A stretch of DNA of 64,000 bases from Flagellimonas sediminis (GCF_010500845.1 NZ_JAAAMI010000002.1:1-64000); one strand, 5' to 3'; shown: positions 26,926-37,663, numbered from the stretch's first letter. The notes: a model not told the origin generated them from the sequence alone. Made by a program: numbers and translations.

Positions 26926-29900
26926 TTGCTGTTCATGGTGTTGGGCTCGCTGGTACTTTCCATGCCGGTAGTGCAGACGAAGTTGGCCAAATATGCCATG
27001 GATTCCATCAATGAGGAGTTTGGGACCAATATCCAGATAGACCGCGTAAGTCTCTCTCTTTTTAACTTGAATACTGGCGTAAAAGGCATTTATGTTGAAG
27101 ACTACAAAAAAGACACCCTTTTCTATATTGACAAGTTGACCACCTCCATTTTAAACCTGCGCAATATGGCCAACAACAAAATGGAATTTGGGGATATTGA
27201 GGTGGATGGCCTCACCTTCAACCTGAGAACTTACGAAGGGGAAACAGATACTAACCTAGATGTTTTTGTGGATAAACTGGATGATGGAAAACCTAGAGAT
27301 CCCGGAACCCCTCCTTTTTTCCTCTCTTCCGATGAAATAGAGATCAACAACGGTAAATTCCGGTTGATCGATGATAACTTGGAAAAACCAAAGACCTTGG
27401 ATTTCAACGATGTGAAGATCACGGCGACCGATTTCCAGATTTTAGGACCTGAGGTTACCACCCGCATAGAGGATTTATCCATGTTGGCCCGAAGGGGTGT
27501 CCTATTGAAAAAATTGGCGGCGGATTTCAAGTATACCAAAGAAGAAATGCGGTTTGATTCCCTGCTCATCGATACCGAGCAATCCGAACTTAAAGGAAAA
27601 TTGGTGTTCACTTACGATCGTGAGGATTTTGCCCAGTTTTTGGACCGCGTACAATTGAATGCCGATTTTACAGAATCAACCGTGGCACTGAATGAGGTGA
27701 ATACGTTCTACAACGAATTTGGCCAGGATAAAGTGGTCACTTTTACTGGAAGTTTCAGTGGGGTGCTCAACCAGATCAAAGTGAAAGACTTATTTCTATA
27801 TACTGACAATACGGGCATCCGTGGCGATTTTGAGTTCGATAACATGTTCAGCGGGCAGGCACCTTTTGTGTTACGCGGCGATATTGACAACCTAACATCG
27901 AGTTACTACCAGTTGAGGGGAATATTACCCAAGATTTTGGGTGAGAACATCCCGGAATCGGTACAAAAGCTGGGGCAATTTACTGTCAGGGGAGAGGTGG
28001 AAGTAACCGAAACCTCAATCGATGCCACGGTGAATTTGAACACCGCGGTAGGGGATAGTTATGTGGATCTACAGATGACCAACATCCAGACCATCGATGA
28101 TGCTTCCTATATCGGTTTTATTTCTTTGATGGATTTTGATCTTGGACATTTCATCAGCAACGATCAGTTGGGCCGTACCTCTTTGGATATGAACGTAGAA
28201 GGAAAGGGATTTGTGGCAGAAAGCCTTAACACCGAGGTACGTGGGGAAATCTACAAGTTGGAATACAACAACTACGAATACAACAAAATCAATGTTTCGG
28301 GTATTTTGAAGGATCAACTGTTCGATGGGATTTTGTTGTGTAATGATGATAATTTCAGGTTCGACTTTAAGGGTCTTGCCGATTTTGGTGGTCGTGAGAA
28401 CAAATTCAACTTTATTGCCGCGGTAGATTATGCCGATTTGAAGAAACTGAACTTTATTGACGACAGTATCAGCATCTTCAAGGGACACATCAACATGGAT
28501 ATTGAAGGGGACAACTTGGATAACATGGTCGGGCAGATGAATTTCACGAACACTACCTATCAAAATGCCAACGACACCTATTTCTTTGAGGATTTTACGG
28601 TGAACTCCTCTTATGAAAAGGATACCGTCCGTACCATTGAAATCAATTCCCCCGACATTATTACAGGGTACATGCGAGGCCAGTTTAAGGTGAATGAATT
28701 GGGTCGATTGGTCCAAAACTCCATTGGTAGTATTTATACCAACTATAAACCTTTTGAAATTTCGGATGGACAGTATTTGGATTTCAATTTTAAGATCTAC
28801 AATAAGATCGTTGACGTGTTCTTTCCGGAAGTTTTTTTTGATGCCAATACCTTCATCAGGGGGAGTATAGTGGCAGATGAAGGGGACTTCAAACTTACCT
28901 TCAAATCGCCAAGTATAGAGGCATTTGGCAATACTTTTGGCAATATTGAGGTGAAGATCGATAACAAGAATCCGCTTTTCAACACCTTCGTATCCGTGGA
29001 AGATCTTTCCACTGCGTATTACGATATCAAGGATTTTAGTTTGATCAACACCACCCTTAAGGATACACTGTTCTTTAGAACAGAATTTAAGGGAGGAAGT
29101 CAATACAATGATAGTTATAACCTGAACTTCTACCATACTTTCAACGAGAACAACAAATCCGTGATCGGACTCAAAAAATCTGACGTCAGTTTTAAGGGAA
29201 ATACGTGGGTGTTGAACCGTGACGGCAACAGTAAGAACAAAGTGATTTTCAACAGTGCCCTGGACAGTATCAAAATTGAGGATCTGGTCATGGACAACAA
29301 CAATGATGAACAGATCCGTTTGCGTGGAGAAATTGCAGATTCCACATACAAGGATTTGGACCTTCAGTTTAAATTAGTGTCTTTGAATAAAATCACCCCG
29401 GCCATCGATAGCCTGAAATTGAACGGGGCCGTGGATGGTTTCCTCAATATTTTGCAAAAGGATGGAAAGTATTTGCCAACCTCCAGCTTAAAAATTGATG
29501 ACTTTAGTGTCAATGACATGCATTTGGGGGATTTGGAAATAGGGATTTTTGGGAACAATGACCTCACGGAATTTGGGGTAAGCACTTGGCTGAACGACAA
29601 CGGCAAGGAAAAATTAAGCGTCAATGGAAAGGTGACCAATTACAATAATAAACAGGAACTCAATTTATCGGCCGACTTTACCGATTTTGCACTGGAACCC
29701 TTCAGTCCGTTAGGGGATGGGGTCATATCCAACATCAGGGGAAAAGTAAACGGCAGTGCACAAATTACTGGGCCAGCAACCAATCCGTCCATCAACGGGG
29801 AACTGACCTTGAACGATGCCGGTATTGGGATTCCCTATCTGAATGTGGATTACGACTTTGCCCCATTTTCACGTGTTCGGCTCTTTGACCAAACCTTTTA

Positions 29901-31356
29901 TTTTGAAAAAGTTGGGTTGTCCGATGTGGTGGAGGGAACAAAAGCCACCCTTGATGGTACCATTAGCCATACCGAATTCTCCAATTGGTACCTAGGCTTG
30001 GATGTGGACACCAATAATGATCGGTTTATGATACTGAACACCGAATATGATGAGGAATCTCTCTATTATGGCACTGGCTTTATCAACGGAACAGGAAGCA
30101 TTTATGGTCCCACGGATGCTTTGACCATAGCTGTGGATGCATCTACGGCAAGGGGTACCTCGCTCAAAATACCATTGAGCGATGTAACCAGTGTGGGTGA
30201 CTATTCCTTTATCAATTTCATCGATAAGAACCAGACCAATTCCTTTGAGGAAGAAAGGGTCTTGGAAGAATATCAAGGTCTTGAAATGAGATTCGATTTG
30301 ACTATAACTCCTGAAGCCGAAGTGGAAATTGTGGTGGATAGGGCTTCTGGAAGTTCCTTAAAAGGTACCGGGGAAGGTATCTTGCTGATCGAGATCAACA
30401 CCAATGGCAAGTTCAACATGTATGGGGAATTCGTTGCAGTGACAGGTGAGTACAATTTTAAATATGGTGGGATCATTGATAAGAAATTCAAGGTGCGCCC
30501 CGGGGGGACTATTCTTTGGGAGCGTGATCCTTTGGCCGCCCAGTTGAATTTGGAAGCGGTGTATGCCCTCAATGCCAATCCGGCCCCGTTATTGGACAAT
30601 GCCGGGTACACGGGTAGGATCGCTACCGAGGTGGTCGTCCGTTTGGATGGTGAGCTGGAAAGGCCCAATGTGAATTTTGACATAGATTTCCCGGGCACCA
30701 ATTCCGTGGTACAATCGGAACTTCAATATAGATTGCAGGATCCCACGGTCAAGGAGCGTAATGCGTTTTTCCTTTTGGCCCAGGGAACTTTCGTAAATGC
30801 CCAAACAGGAATCAACCAACAAGCGGTTACTGGGAATTTGATACAGACCGCCTCAGGTTTGCTCAACTCCATTTTGGGAAATAACAATGGTAAATTCAAT
30901 CTTGGGGTTTCCTATGAACAAGGTTTATTGGATCCAAATGCCGACACCCGAACCGAAAATAGGATCGGGGTGACAGTTTCCACACAAATTTCCGACAAAA
31001 TCCTTGTGAACGGCAGGGTCGGGGTTCCGGTTGGCGGAGTTTCCGAGACCGTGGTGGCCGGTGATGTGGAAGTTCAGGTGTTGTTGAACGATCAAGGAAC
31101 CTTGAGTGCAAAGATTTTTAATAGGGAAAACCAAATACAACAGTTTTTGTTTGAACGACAAGGCTACACCCAAGGCGTGGGACTTTCTTACCAAGTGGAT
31201 TTTGATAGCTTTCGGGAACTGATGCAGAAGGTCTTCCAAAAAAAGGAAAAGAAACAACAACCTGCCCCCCAAAGACCTACATCGGAAGTGATGGGCAAGG
31301 ATAGCCTGATCCGGTTTTCCCAAAAGGCGGATAATATCCCAAAAAGCCCAAGATAA
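26926..31356 (+). CDS. tamB: TamB-like translocation/assembly module protein (DUF490)
   Basis: About 1476 aa. N-terminal membrane anchor, then a very long stretch of repeating beta-strands typical of AsmA/TamB bridge proteins, and a C-terminal TamB (DUF490) domain around residues 1080-1430 (GEYNFKYGGIIDKKFKVRPGGTI, NVNFDIDFPGTNS, LLAQGTFVNAQTG). Family members span the periplasm and carry lipids to, or assist protein insertion in, the outer membrane. Start codon problem: the frame is open from 26875 and encodes KKLRKILLRILLAILLF, which looks like the true cytoplasmic/anchor start, but no ATG lies there. The TTG at 26926 or the ATG at 26935 would shorten the anchor. Confidence 0.9.
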   Translation: MLFMVLGSLVLSMPVVQTKLAKYAMDSINEEFGTNIQIDRVSLSLFNLNTGVKGIYVEDYKKDTLFYIDKLTTSILNLRNMANNKMEFGDIEVDGLTFNLRTYEGETDTNLDVFVDKLDDGKPRDPGTPPFFLSSDEIEINNGKFRLIDDNLEKPKTLDFNDVKITATDFQILGPEVTTRIEDLSMLARRGVLLKKLAADFKYTKEEMRFDSLLIDTEQSELKGKLVFTYDREDFAQFLDRVQLNADFTESTVALNEVNTFYNEFGQDKVVTFTGSFSGVLNQIKVKDLFLYTDNTGIRGDFEFDNMFSGQAPFVLRGDIDNLTSSYYQLRGILPKILGENIPESVQKLGQFTVRGEVEVTETSIDATVNLNTAVGDSYVDLQMTNIQTIDDASYIGFISLMDFDLGHFISNDQLGRTSLDMNVEGKGFVAESLNTEVRGEIYKLEYNNYEYNKINVSGILKDQLFDGILLCNDDNFRFDFKGLADFGGRENKFNFIAAVDYADLKKLNFIDDSISIFKGHINMDIEGDNLDNMVGQMNFTNTTYQNANDTYFFEDFTVNSSYEKDTVRTIEINSPDIITGYMRGQFKVNELGRLVQNSIGSIYTNYKPFEISDGQYLDFNFKIYNKIVDVFFPEVFFDANTFIRGSIVADEGDFKLTFKSPSIEAFGNTFGNIEVKIDNKNPLFNTFVSVEDLSTAYYDIKDFSLINTTLKDTLFFRTEFKGGSQYNDSYNLNFYHTFNENNKSVIGLKKSDVSFKGNTWVLNRDGNSKNKVIFNSALDSIKIEDLVMDNNNDEQIRLRGEIADSTYKDLDLQFKLVSLNKITPAIDSLKLNGAVDGFLNILQKDGKYLPTSSLKIDDFSVNDMHLGDLEIGIFGNNDLTEFGVSTWLNDNGKEKLSVNGKVTNYNNKQELNLSADFTDFALEPFSPLGDGVISNIRGKVNGSAQITGPATNPSINGELTLNDAGIGIPYLNVDYDFAPFSRVRLFDQTFYFEKVGLSDVVEGTKATLDGTISHTEFSNWYLGLDVDTNNDRFMILNTEYDEESLYYGTGFINGTGSIYGPTDALTIAVDASTARGTSLKIPLSDVTSVGDYSFINFIDKNQTNSFEEERVLEEYQGLEMRFDLTITPEAEVEIVVDRASGSSLKGTGEGILLIEINTNGKFNMYGEFVAVTGEYNFKYGGIIDKKFKVRPGGTILWERDPLAAQLNLEAVYALNANPAPLLDNAGYTGRIATEVVVRLDGELERPNVNFDIDFPGTNSVVQSELQYRLQDPTVKERNAFFLLAQGTFVNAQTGINQQAVTGNLIQTASGLLNSILGNNNGKFNLGVSYEQGLLDPNADTRTENRIGVTVSTQISDKILVNGRVGVPVGGVSETVVAGDVEVQVLLNDQGTLSAKIFNRENQIQQFLFERQGYTQGVGLSYQVDFDSFRELMQKVFQKKEKKQQPAPQRPTSEVMGKDSLIRFSQKADNIPKSPR

Positions 31357-31368
31357 ATTTATATTTTT

Positions 31369-31403
31369 AAACGTTTTTCATCTAAAATTTTACGAAAACG
31401 TTT
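31369..31403. promoter_or_regulatory. inverted repeat AAACGTTTT / AAAACGTTT upstream of pfkA
   Basis: Two 9-base arms at 31369-31377 and 31395-31403, exact reverse complements, each containing the palindrome AAACGTTT; their centres are 27 bases apart. They lie about 60-95 bases upstream of the putative pfkA -7 element. The layout resembles a paired operator with a central CG, as used by LacI-type regulators, but no such regulator is in the window. Could also be a loose transcript hairpin after tamB. Confidence 0.4.
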
Positions 31404-31462
31404 GAGGAATCCATTGAAATTAAATAAATTATTAAGCCATTCATAATTTCAATAAAGTTTCC

Positions 31463-31470
31463 TAGTTTTG
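31463..31470 (+). promoter_or_regulatory. putative -7 element for pfkA
   Basis: TAGTTTTG, an exact TAnnTTTG match, 17 bases before the pfkA ATG. No TTTG at the expected -33 distance. Confidence 0.42.
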
Positions 31471-31487
31471 ACCTCTTAAAATTTTTA

Positions 31488-32474
31488 ATGGCTTCAGAAA
31501 TCAAGAAAATTGCCGTCTTCACATCAGGTGGGGACTCACCCGGAATGAATGCGGCCATACGCTCAGTGGTACGAACCTGTGCGTATTTGGGAAAGGAGTG
31601 CGTGGGCATCTACAGAGGATATCAAGGAATGATCGAAGGGGATTTTAAGCCCATGGATGCACGAAGTGTAAACAATATCATCAACAAAGGGGGTACTATA
31701 TTGAAATCGGCCCGCTGTGAGGAATTTAGGACTCCGGAGGGAAGAAAAAAGGCCCATGAACAGTTGATGAAAGAAGGAATAGATGCCTTTGTGGTCATTG
31801 GTGGTAACGGAAGTTTCACAGGTGCCCTCAAGTTCACGGAGGAATTTGGTTTTCCAGTGATCGGAATTCCGGGTACCATAGACAATGATATCCTGGGTTC
31901 TTCTTATACCATTGGATTTGATACGGCCATCAACACCGTAGTTGAGGTAATCGATAAGATAAGGGATACAGCAAGTTCCCACAACCGTTTGTTCTTTGTG
32001 GAAGTAATGGGTCGTGATGTGGGCCATATTGCATTGAACGCAGGTGTAGGGGCCGGCGCGGAGGAAATTTTGATCCCTGAGCAGAACCTTGGGCTTGAAA
32101 GGTTGCTGGAATCCCTCAAACGTAGTAAGGCCTCCGGTAAATCATCGAGCATAGTGATCGTTGCGGAGGGTGATAAGATTGGGAAGAACGTGTTCCAATT
32201 GAAGGAATATGTGGAAGAACATCTCCCTATTTATGATGTGCGTGTTTCCGTTTTGGGACACATGCAACGTGGAGGTAACCCAACTTGTTTTGATAGGGTT
32301 TTAGCCAGTAGGATGGGAGTAAAAGCCGTGGAGAGCCTTTTGGAAGGCAAATCGAACCTGATGGTAGGTATCCGAGACACTAAAATGGTATTGACGCCCT
32401 TGGCGGACGCCATCAAGTCCCATACGGAAGTAGACGAAGAACTCATCAGAGTTTCCGATATAATGACAACTTAA
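31488..32474 (+). CDS. pfkA: ATP-dependent 6-phosphofructokinase
   Basis: 328 aa, standard bacterial PfkA size. Motifs: ATP loop FTSGGDSPGMNAAIRS, substrate/catalytic PGTIDNDILGSSYTIGFDTA (catalytic Asp in TIDND), VEVMGRDVGHIAL and LGHMQRGGNPTCFDR. GGNGSF in the phosphate-binding region, with Gly after GGN, fits ATP use rather than pyrophosphate. It commits fructose-6-phosphate to glycolysis. 24 bases before gapA on the same strand with no terminator between, so probably a glycolytic operon. Confidence 0.96.
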   Translation: MASEIKKIAVFTSGGDSPGMNAAIRSVVRTCAYLGKECVGIYRGYQGMIEGDFKPMDARSVNNIINKGGTILKSARCEEFRTPEGRKKAHEQLMKEGIDAFVVIGGNGSFTGALKFTEEFGFPVIGIPGTIDNDILGSSYTIGFDTAINTVVEVIDKIRDTASSHNRLFFVEVMGRDVGHIALNAGVGAGAEEILIPEQNLGLERLLESLKRSKASGKSSSIVIVAEGDKIGKNVFQLKEYVEEHLPIYDVRVSVLGHMQRGGNPTCFDRVLASRMGVKAVESLLEGKSNLMVGIRDTKMVLTPLADAIKSHTEVDEELIRVSDIMTT

Positions 32475-33500
<1,026 letters not shown>

Positions 33501-33521
33501 TTTAGTATCTTACACTATAGT

Positions 33522-33553
33522 TTTGGGAAGGGAGAAATCTCTCTTCCCAAAAT
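33522..33553 (+). terminator. long hairpin after gapA (terminator-like)
   Basis: TTTTGGGAAGGGAGA pairs with TCTCTCTTCCCAAAA over 15 positions with one G-T pair and a 2-base formal loop (in practice a slightly shorter stem). No long T-run follows, so termination may be partial and allow read-through to the next gene. Confidence 0.6.
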
Positions 33554-33575
33554 TTCAACCTAAAATTTTTGACGT

Positions 33576-34427
33576 ATGATTTTGATCGTGGATAGTGGTG
33601 CCACTAAATCCGATTGGATAGCCCTTGATGATAAAGGAGAGCAATTGTTCTTGACCCAAACCTTAGGGTTAAGTCCTGAAGTGTTGACCCGTGAGGTTAT
33701 TGAAGACCGTTTGGCCAATAATTTTGAACTTTCCAAAAATAGGACAGAAGTACGTCAATTGTTTTTCTACGGCGCCGGTTGTGGTACGGATAGAATGAAA
33801 AATTTCCTGAAAGCCATTTTCAAGGATTTCTTTCCCAATGCCAAAACCGAAGTTAGGGAAGATACCTATGCCGCCATTTATGCCACCACCAAAATTGGTA
33901 GACAAGGTATTGTCTGCATTTTAGGGACGGGTTCCAATTGTAGCTATTATGATGGCCACCAACTTATCCAAAAAGTTACCTCTTTAGGATACATTTTGAT
34001 GGACGATGGCAGTGGCAACTTCTTCGGACGTAAATTGCTTCGGGATTATTACTTCCACAAAATGCCACAGGATTTGGGTATCAAGTTTGCTAAGGAATAC
34101 GATTTGGATGCGGACGTGATCAAGGAACATCTGTACAAGCAGCCCAACCCCAATACCTATCTGGCAACCTTTGCCCGTTTTATCATTGAAAACAAAGAGC
34201 ATCCTTATTGTAAAGGAGTGATAGAAAAGGGATTACAGCAGTTTGTGAACAACTACATCATGCAGTTTGAACTGGCCACAAAAGTACCTATAAGCTTTGT
34301 TGGAAGTATTGCCCATTTTCTTCAAGACGAACTTGAAGCCTGTTTGGAGCGCAATGATTTGATTCTCGGCGTTATTCGAAGAAGACCTATTGAAGGTCTA
34401 GTGGAATTCCACAAAGAGACTATTTAA
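33576..34427 (+). CDS. BadF/BadG-type ATPase, N-acetylglucosamine-kinase-like
   Basis: 283 aa. Actin-like ATPase fold of the BadF/BadG/BcrA group with phosphate-1 motif LIVDSGATKSDWIALD near the N-terminus, phosphate-2 motif ILGTGSNCSYYDG and adenosine motif near FVGSIAHFLQDEL. Bacterial members near sugar metabolism act as N-acetylglucosamine or related kinases. Placement behind pfkA-gapA fits a sugar-kinase role, but the substrate is not readable. Its 3' end overlaps the convergent RidA gene by 8 bases. Confidence 0.82.
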   Translation: MILIVDSGATKSDWIALDDKGEQLFLTQTLGLSPEVLTREVIEDRLANNFELSKNRTEVRQLFFYGAGCGTDRMKNFLKAIFKDFFPNAKTEVREDTYAAIYATTKIGRQGIVCILGTGSNCSYYDGHQLIQKVTSLGYILMDDGSGNFFGRKLLRDYYFHKMPQDLGIKFAKEYDLDADVIKEHLYKQPNPNTYLATFARFIIENKEHPYCKGVIEKGLQQFVNNYIMQFELATKVPISFVGSIAHFLQDELEACLERNDLILGVIRRRPIEGLVEFHKETI

Positions 34428-34800
34428 CGGCAATCATCGAAATCTCCACATTCACAAATTTGGGGAGATTGGCAACTTCCACAGTTTCCCTGGCAGGAGC
34501 AGTATCCGCATTAAAGTAGGTGCCATATACCTCGTTGATTTGGGCAAACTGGTGCATATCTTTTATGAAGATAGTCGATTTCACTACGTGCTCAAAGGTC
34601 ATTCCGGCCTCTTCCAAAACAGCTTTCAAGTTTTCCATGGATTGCTTGGTTTCCATTTTGATGTCTCCCTGAACCAATTCACCAGTTGCCGGGTCAATGG
34701 GAATTTGCCCTGAAATATATAGGGTATCCTTGATCAAAGTTGCTTGGTTATAAGGTCCTATTGGAGCGGGGGCTTTTGTGGTATTGATAATTTTTTTCAT
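34420..34800 (-). CDS. ridA: RidA-family reactive enamine/imine deaminase
   Basis: 126 aa, the standard size. Family motifs: KAPAPIGPYNQATLIKDTLYISGQIPIDPATG, then DMHQFAQINEVYGTYF and TAPARETVEVANLPK, where the Arg is the carboxylate-binding catalytic residue. It hydrolyses 2-aminoacrylate-type enamines released by PLP enzymes. It lies 42 bases downstream of lptD on the same strand. Confidence 0.94.
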   Translation of the reverse strand: MKKIINTTKAPAPIGPYNQATLIKDTLYISGQIPIDPATGELVQGDIKMETKQSMENLKAVLEEAGMTFEHVVKSTIFIKDMHQFAQINEVYGTYFNADTAPARETVEVANLPKFVNVEISMIAVK

Positions 34801-34842
34801 GGTACTGGTTTCTATATTACGAGGTGAAAATATTCAAAAACA

Positions 34843-37533
34843 TTATCGGTTTCTATAGGGCTGACTACGATTTTCCCATTTAAGATCGCTAAGGATGGAA
34901 CTGCTGATCCCTATGAAAAAGTACCAACGTTCGTACCTTCCAAAGGGGGTCCAGTCAAAGCTCATTTTAAAACTTCCCAATTCACGTTTAAAGGCAAATC
35001 GGGTATCGGCAAACCCTTTGTTCTTCAAATCGTAGCCAGAGTTAAAACCCACTTCCCATTTGGGCGACAACTGAATATTCCCAGAAAACATAAGGGAGTG
35101 GTTGGTGATTTCGCCCTGCCTATTACTGTTGTTGTATGTGGCTACGTAGGTAAAACGGGCATCCCAAGGCAATTTGTTATTGTATAGGGGTATCTCCTCA
35201 TTATCAGACTCTCCTTCCTTGCCAAAATGTCGGTCCCCGGTCTGTGCGCCTTCCAATTCAAATGGGTTTGACCCATAATCGGTATTCTGCTGTCTGTTCT
35301 TATCGTCTTTCTTTTTGGCCCCTCCTTTTTGGAGCATTTCACTGTTAAGGGAAAACCCAGTGTTCAATCGGGCCGAAGTCAATCGGGCCAAACCACCACC
35401 ATTGTTCAGATTCAGGGTATTGATCCTTCGTCCACTGTTATCAATGGCATAAGGGTCAAAGGTGGCCGCAAAGTTAATGGGTACGTTTTTGATGATTTCA
35501 GTAGCACCACTTAAACTCACGGGGCTCAATTTAAGTGAATCCGCTTCAAAATTATAGCTCGCCGAAAGGGTCAAGTTGCTGAGGATACTGATCTTCTTGG
35601 GCTCTGTAGCGGTAGAGTCCTTATCACGAACCTTTGCCTCCAAGGTATTTTGTAAGGAGAAACTAACAGAACTTCCCTTGCTTAACGAAGGAGTCCCATA
35701 AAGACTGGTTTGAAATGGAGTGTACTGCACTTCATCGCCATCCCCATCAATATAAGTATCATAAAATTGCTCAAAAGAAGGTGCATAACTATAGCTGATG
35801 GAAGGGCGCATAACGTGGCGCAAGGCTTGGATTTTTTTGTCCTCACCAAAATTCCATGTTCCGTAAAGAGTGGTACCGATGCTCGTTCCCAAACTGTATC
35901 GGTTAAAACGATCAAATCCAGGTATGGTATCCGTGACTACGGCTTCTTCAACAGCATCATATTGTCTTCGAATGGTTTCCAAGGTCCAAATATCCTCATA
36001 GGTGCCACTTAGGCTTACACTAAAATATTTGGCCACTTTAAAGTTGGTGGCGATGGGCAAGCGATGGCGGGCGCCGATCTTGGCTTCATCGAACATTTTA
36101 CTGGTAAAGAAATCTTCTTCCGTAGTGGTTATGCTATTTTGGGCATTCACATCGTACTGAAAGTTGATGTTCTCAAAAATGCCCTTTTTCACTTCGTCCC
36201 TTTTTACGAAGGGGTAGATACGTTCCATGCTCGCCTGAAATGTGGGCAGGGACATATTGATTGTTTGGGTCCTGGAATTCTGGGTATGGCTGAGGGTTAA
36301 ACTTGCATTAACGGAGGGATATTCCGGAAAAGTCTTGGAATAGCTAATGGACGAAGCAAAGGTGTTCGTTTGCGAGTTGTTCCGGTTGACCTGGTTTAGT
36401 GAATTGGTGTAATATTGGCTACTCCCCAAGTTTACCGATGCAGAAAACCTTGAATTGGGACTGGCTTTGGTGTCCTGGGTATGTGATATCCGGATGTTGT
36501 AATTGCTGGATCGGCTATAATCATCAAAACCTTTTTGGCTTTGGATCAAATTCTCATAACTGATCCTGATGTTCCCCTTGAACTTGTACCTTTGGGTATA
36601 AACCGATTGCCCTATGAATCCGTAACTGCCATTGGTGTAGTAATCACCGGTAACACTTAAATCCACATAATCGCTGATGGGAAGATAATATCCGCCGTTC
36701 TGGATAAAATAACCTCTGTTGGGGTCATTACCAAAGGTAGGAAAAAGGAGTCCGGGCGCCCTTCCTTGTGTTAACGGGAAATAGGCAAAGGGTAGGGCAA
36801 CTGGTGTGGGGACATCTACAATGTACATATTGCTAAAACCGGCAATGATCTTTTTCTTGGGTACAAACTTCGCTTTCCTCACCCGAATGTAATAATCGGG
36901 ATCCACGGTATCCTTGGACGTGGTGAGTTTGCCCTCCCTCAAAAAGTAAACGGAGTCATTCTCCTTTTTAGTCACTTGGGCATAGACTTTCATGGCATCA
37001 CTGCCCAACTGACCCAATCCAGCTTGCTGCTCGGTCCTGGAGTTCCAGATCAGTGCCTTTTGGGTGTCAAAATTAAAACGGATGGAGTCGGGCCGAACCT
37101 CATTATCCCCTTGTTTAAAAAATGGTACTTGGGAATAGTTTCCCAAGCTATCTTTCATGCGCCCGGCATAAACCTCATTTTTAACGTAATCCATCACAAT
37201 GACACCCGCTTTTAGTTCCGTGTCCTGGTAATAGATTTCAGCTTCGTCATGAAGGTAGATTTTGTTCTCCTTCTGACTCATTTTAACATAATCCTTCGCC
37301 TTGTATTTGATCTTGTCCAGCAGCAAGGGCTGCTTTTTGGGTACCGTATCTACATCAACGGTATCTATCGCCTTGGTTTTATCGAAAATATTTGTGGTAA
37401 GTATAGGGGCCTGTATGGTGTCCTTAACGGCCTTTATGGGCAAAGGTGTAATCTGGTCTTCCTGAGCGCTTAAGGTAGCATTGCCACATAGAAGAACAAA
37501 TAGGAAAACTAGAAAATGTTTATTTGGTTGCAA
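34843..37533 (-). CDS. lptD: LPS-assembly protein LptD-like outer membrane protein
   Basis: 896 aa. Signal peptide (MQPNKHFLVFLFVLLCGNATLSAQ), then an OstA/LptA-like jellyroll (YLHDEAEIYYQDTELKAGVIVMDY, VYAGRMKDSLGN) and a long C-terminal beta-barrel region with alternating aromatic strands ending FFIGISSSILSDLKWENRSQPYRNR. It places lipopolysaccharide in the outer leaflet, with the LptE partner elsewhere. An internal stretch (about residues 730-790) rich in K/D/N/Q is a long loop. Divergent from the cell-wall amidase gene. Confidence 0.9.
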   Translation of the reverse strand: MQPNKHFLVFLFVLLCGNATLSAQEDQITPLPIKAVKDTIQAPILTTNIFDKTKAIDTVDVDTVPKKQPLLLDKIKYKAKDYVKMSQKENKIYLHDEAEIYYQDTELKAGVIVMDYVKNEVYAGRMKDSLGNYSQVPFFKQGDNEVRPDSIRFNFDTQKALIWNSRTEQQAGLGQLGSDAMKVYAQVTKKENDSVYFLREGKLTTSKDTVDPDYYIRVRKAKFVPKKKIIAGFSNMYIVDVPTPVALPFAYFPLTQGRAPGLLFPTFGNDPNRGYFIQNGGYYLPISDYVDLSVTGDYYTNGSYGFIGQSVYTQRYKFKGNIRISYENLIQSQKGFDDYSRSSNYNIRISHTQDTKASPNSRFSASVNLGSSQYYTNSLNQVNRNNSQTNTFASSISYSKTFPEYPSVNASLTLSHTQNSRTQTINMSLPTFQASMERIYPFVKRDEVKKGIFENINFQYDVNAQNSITTTEEDFFTSKMFDEAKIGARHRLPIATNFKVAKYFSVSLSGTYEDIWTLETIRRQYDAVEEAVVTDTIPGFDRFNRYSLGTSIGTTLYGTWNFGEDKKIQALRHVMRPSISYSYAPSFEQFYDTYIDGDGDEVQYTPFQTSLYGTPSLSKGSSVSFSLQNTLEAKVRDKDSTATEPKKISILSNLTLSASYNFEADSLKLSPVSLSGATEIIKNVPINFAATFDPYAIDNSGRRINTLNLNNGGGLARLTSARLNTGFSLNSEMLQKGGAKKKDDKNRQQNTDYGSNPFELEGAQTGDRHFGKEGESDNEEIPLYNNKLPWDARFTYVATYNNSNRQGEITNHSLMFSGNIQLSPKWEVGFNSGYDLKNKGFADTRFAFKRELGSFKMSFDWTPFGRYERWYFFIGISSSILSDLKWENRSQPYRNR

Positions 37534-37553
37534 CGTGATAAATCCTATTTTTG
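37523..37553 (+). promoter_or_regulatory. Bacteroidota promoter TTTG-N19-TATTTTTG
   Basis: -33 TTTG at 37523-37526, 19 bases of spacer, and -7 TATTTTTG at 37546-37553, an exact match to TTTG-N19-21-TAnnTTTG. It points to the amidase gene and would give a leader of about 100 bases. It overlaps the first codons of lptD on the other strand. Confidence 0.55.
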
Positions 37554-37579
37554 TGCTAGTTTGGCCCAGTTTTTGGCCT

Positions 37580-37587
37580 CAAACTTA
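37580..37587 (-). promoter_or_regulatory. putative -7 element for lptD
   Basis: Minus strand reads TAAGTTTG (exact TAnnTTTG), 46 bases before the lptD ATG. No -33 TTTG at the right distance. It lies 27 bases from the -7 element of the opposing amidase promoter, so the two transcripts would overlap. Confidence 0.42.
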
Positions 37588-37663
37588 CATATATTTTTTG
37601 GTCTACTTATGGGAGATTACCATATTTTTAACCAACACGGAGCACTATAATCAAGCAGTTCTT

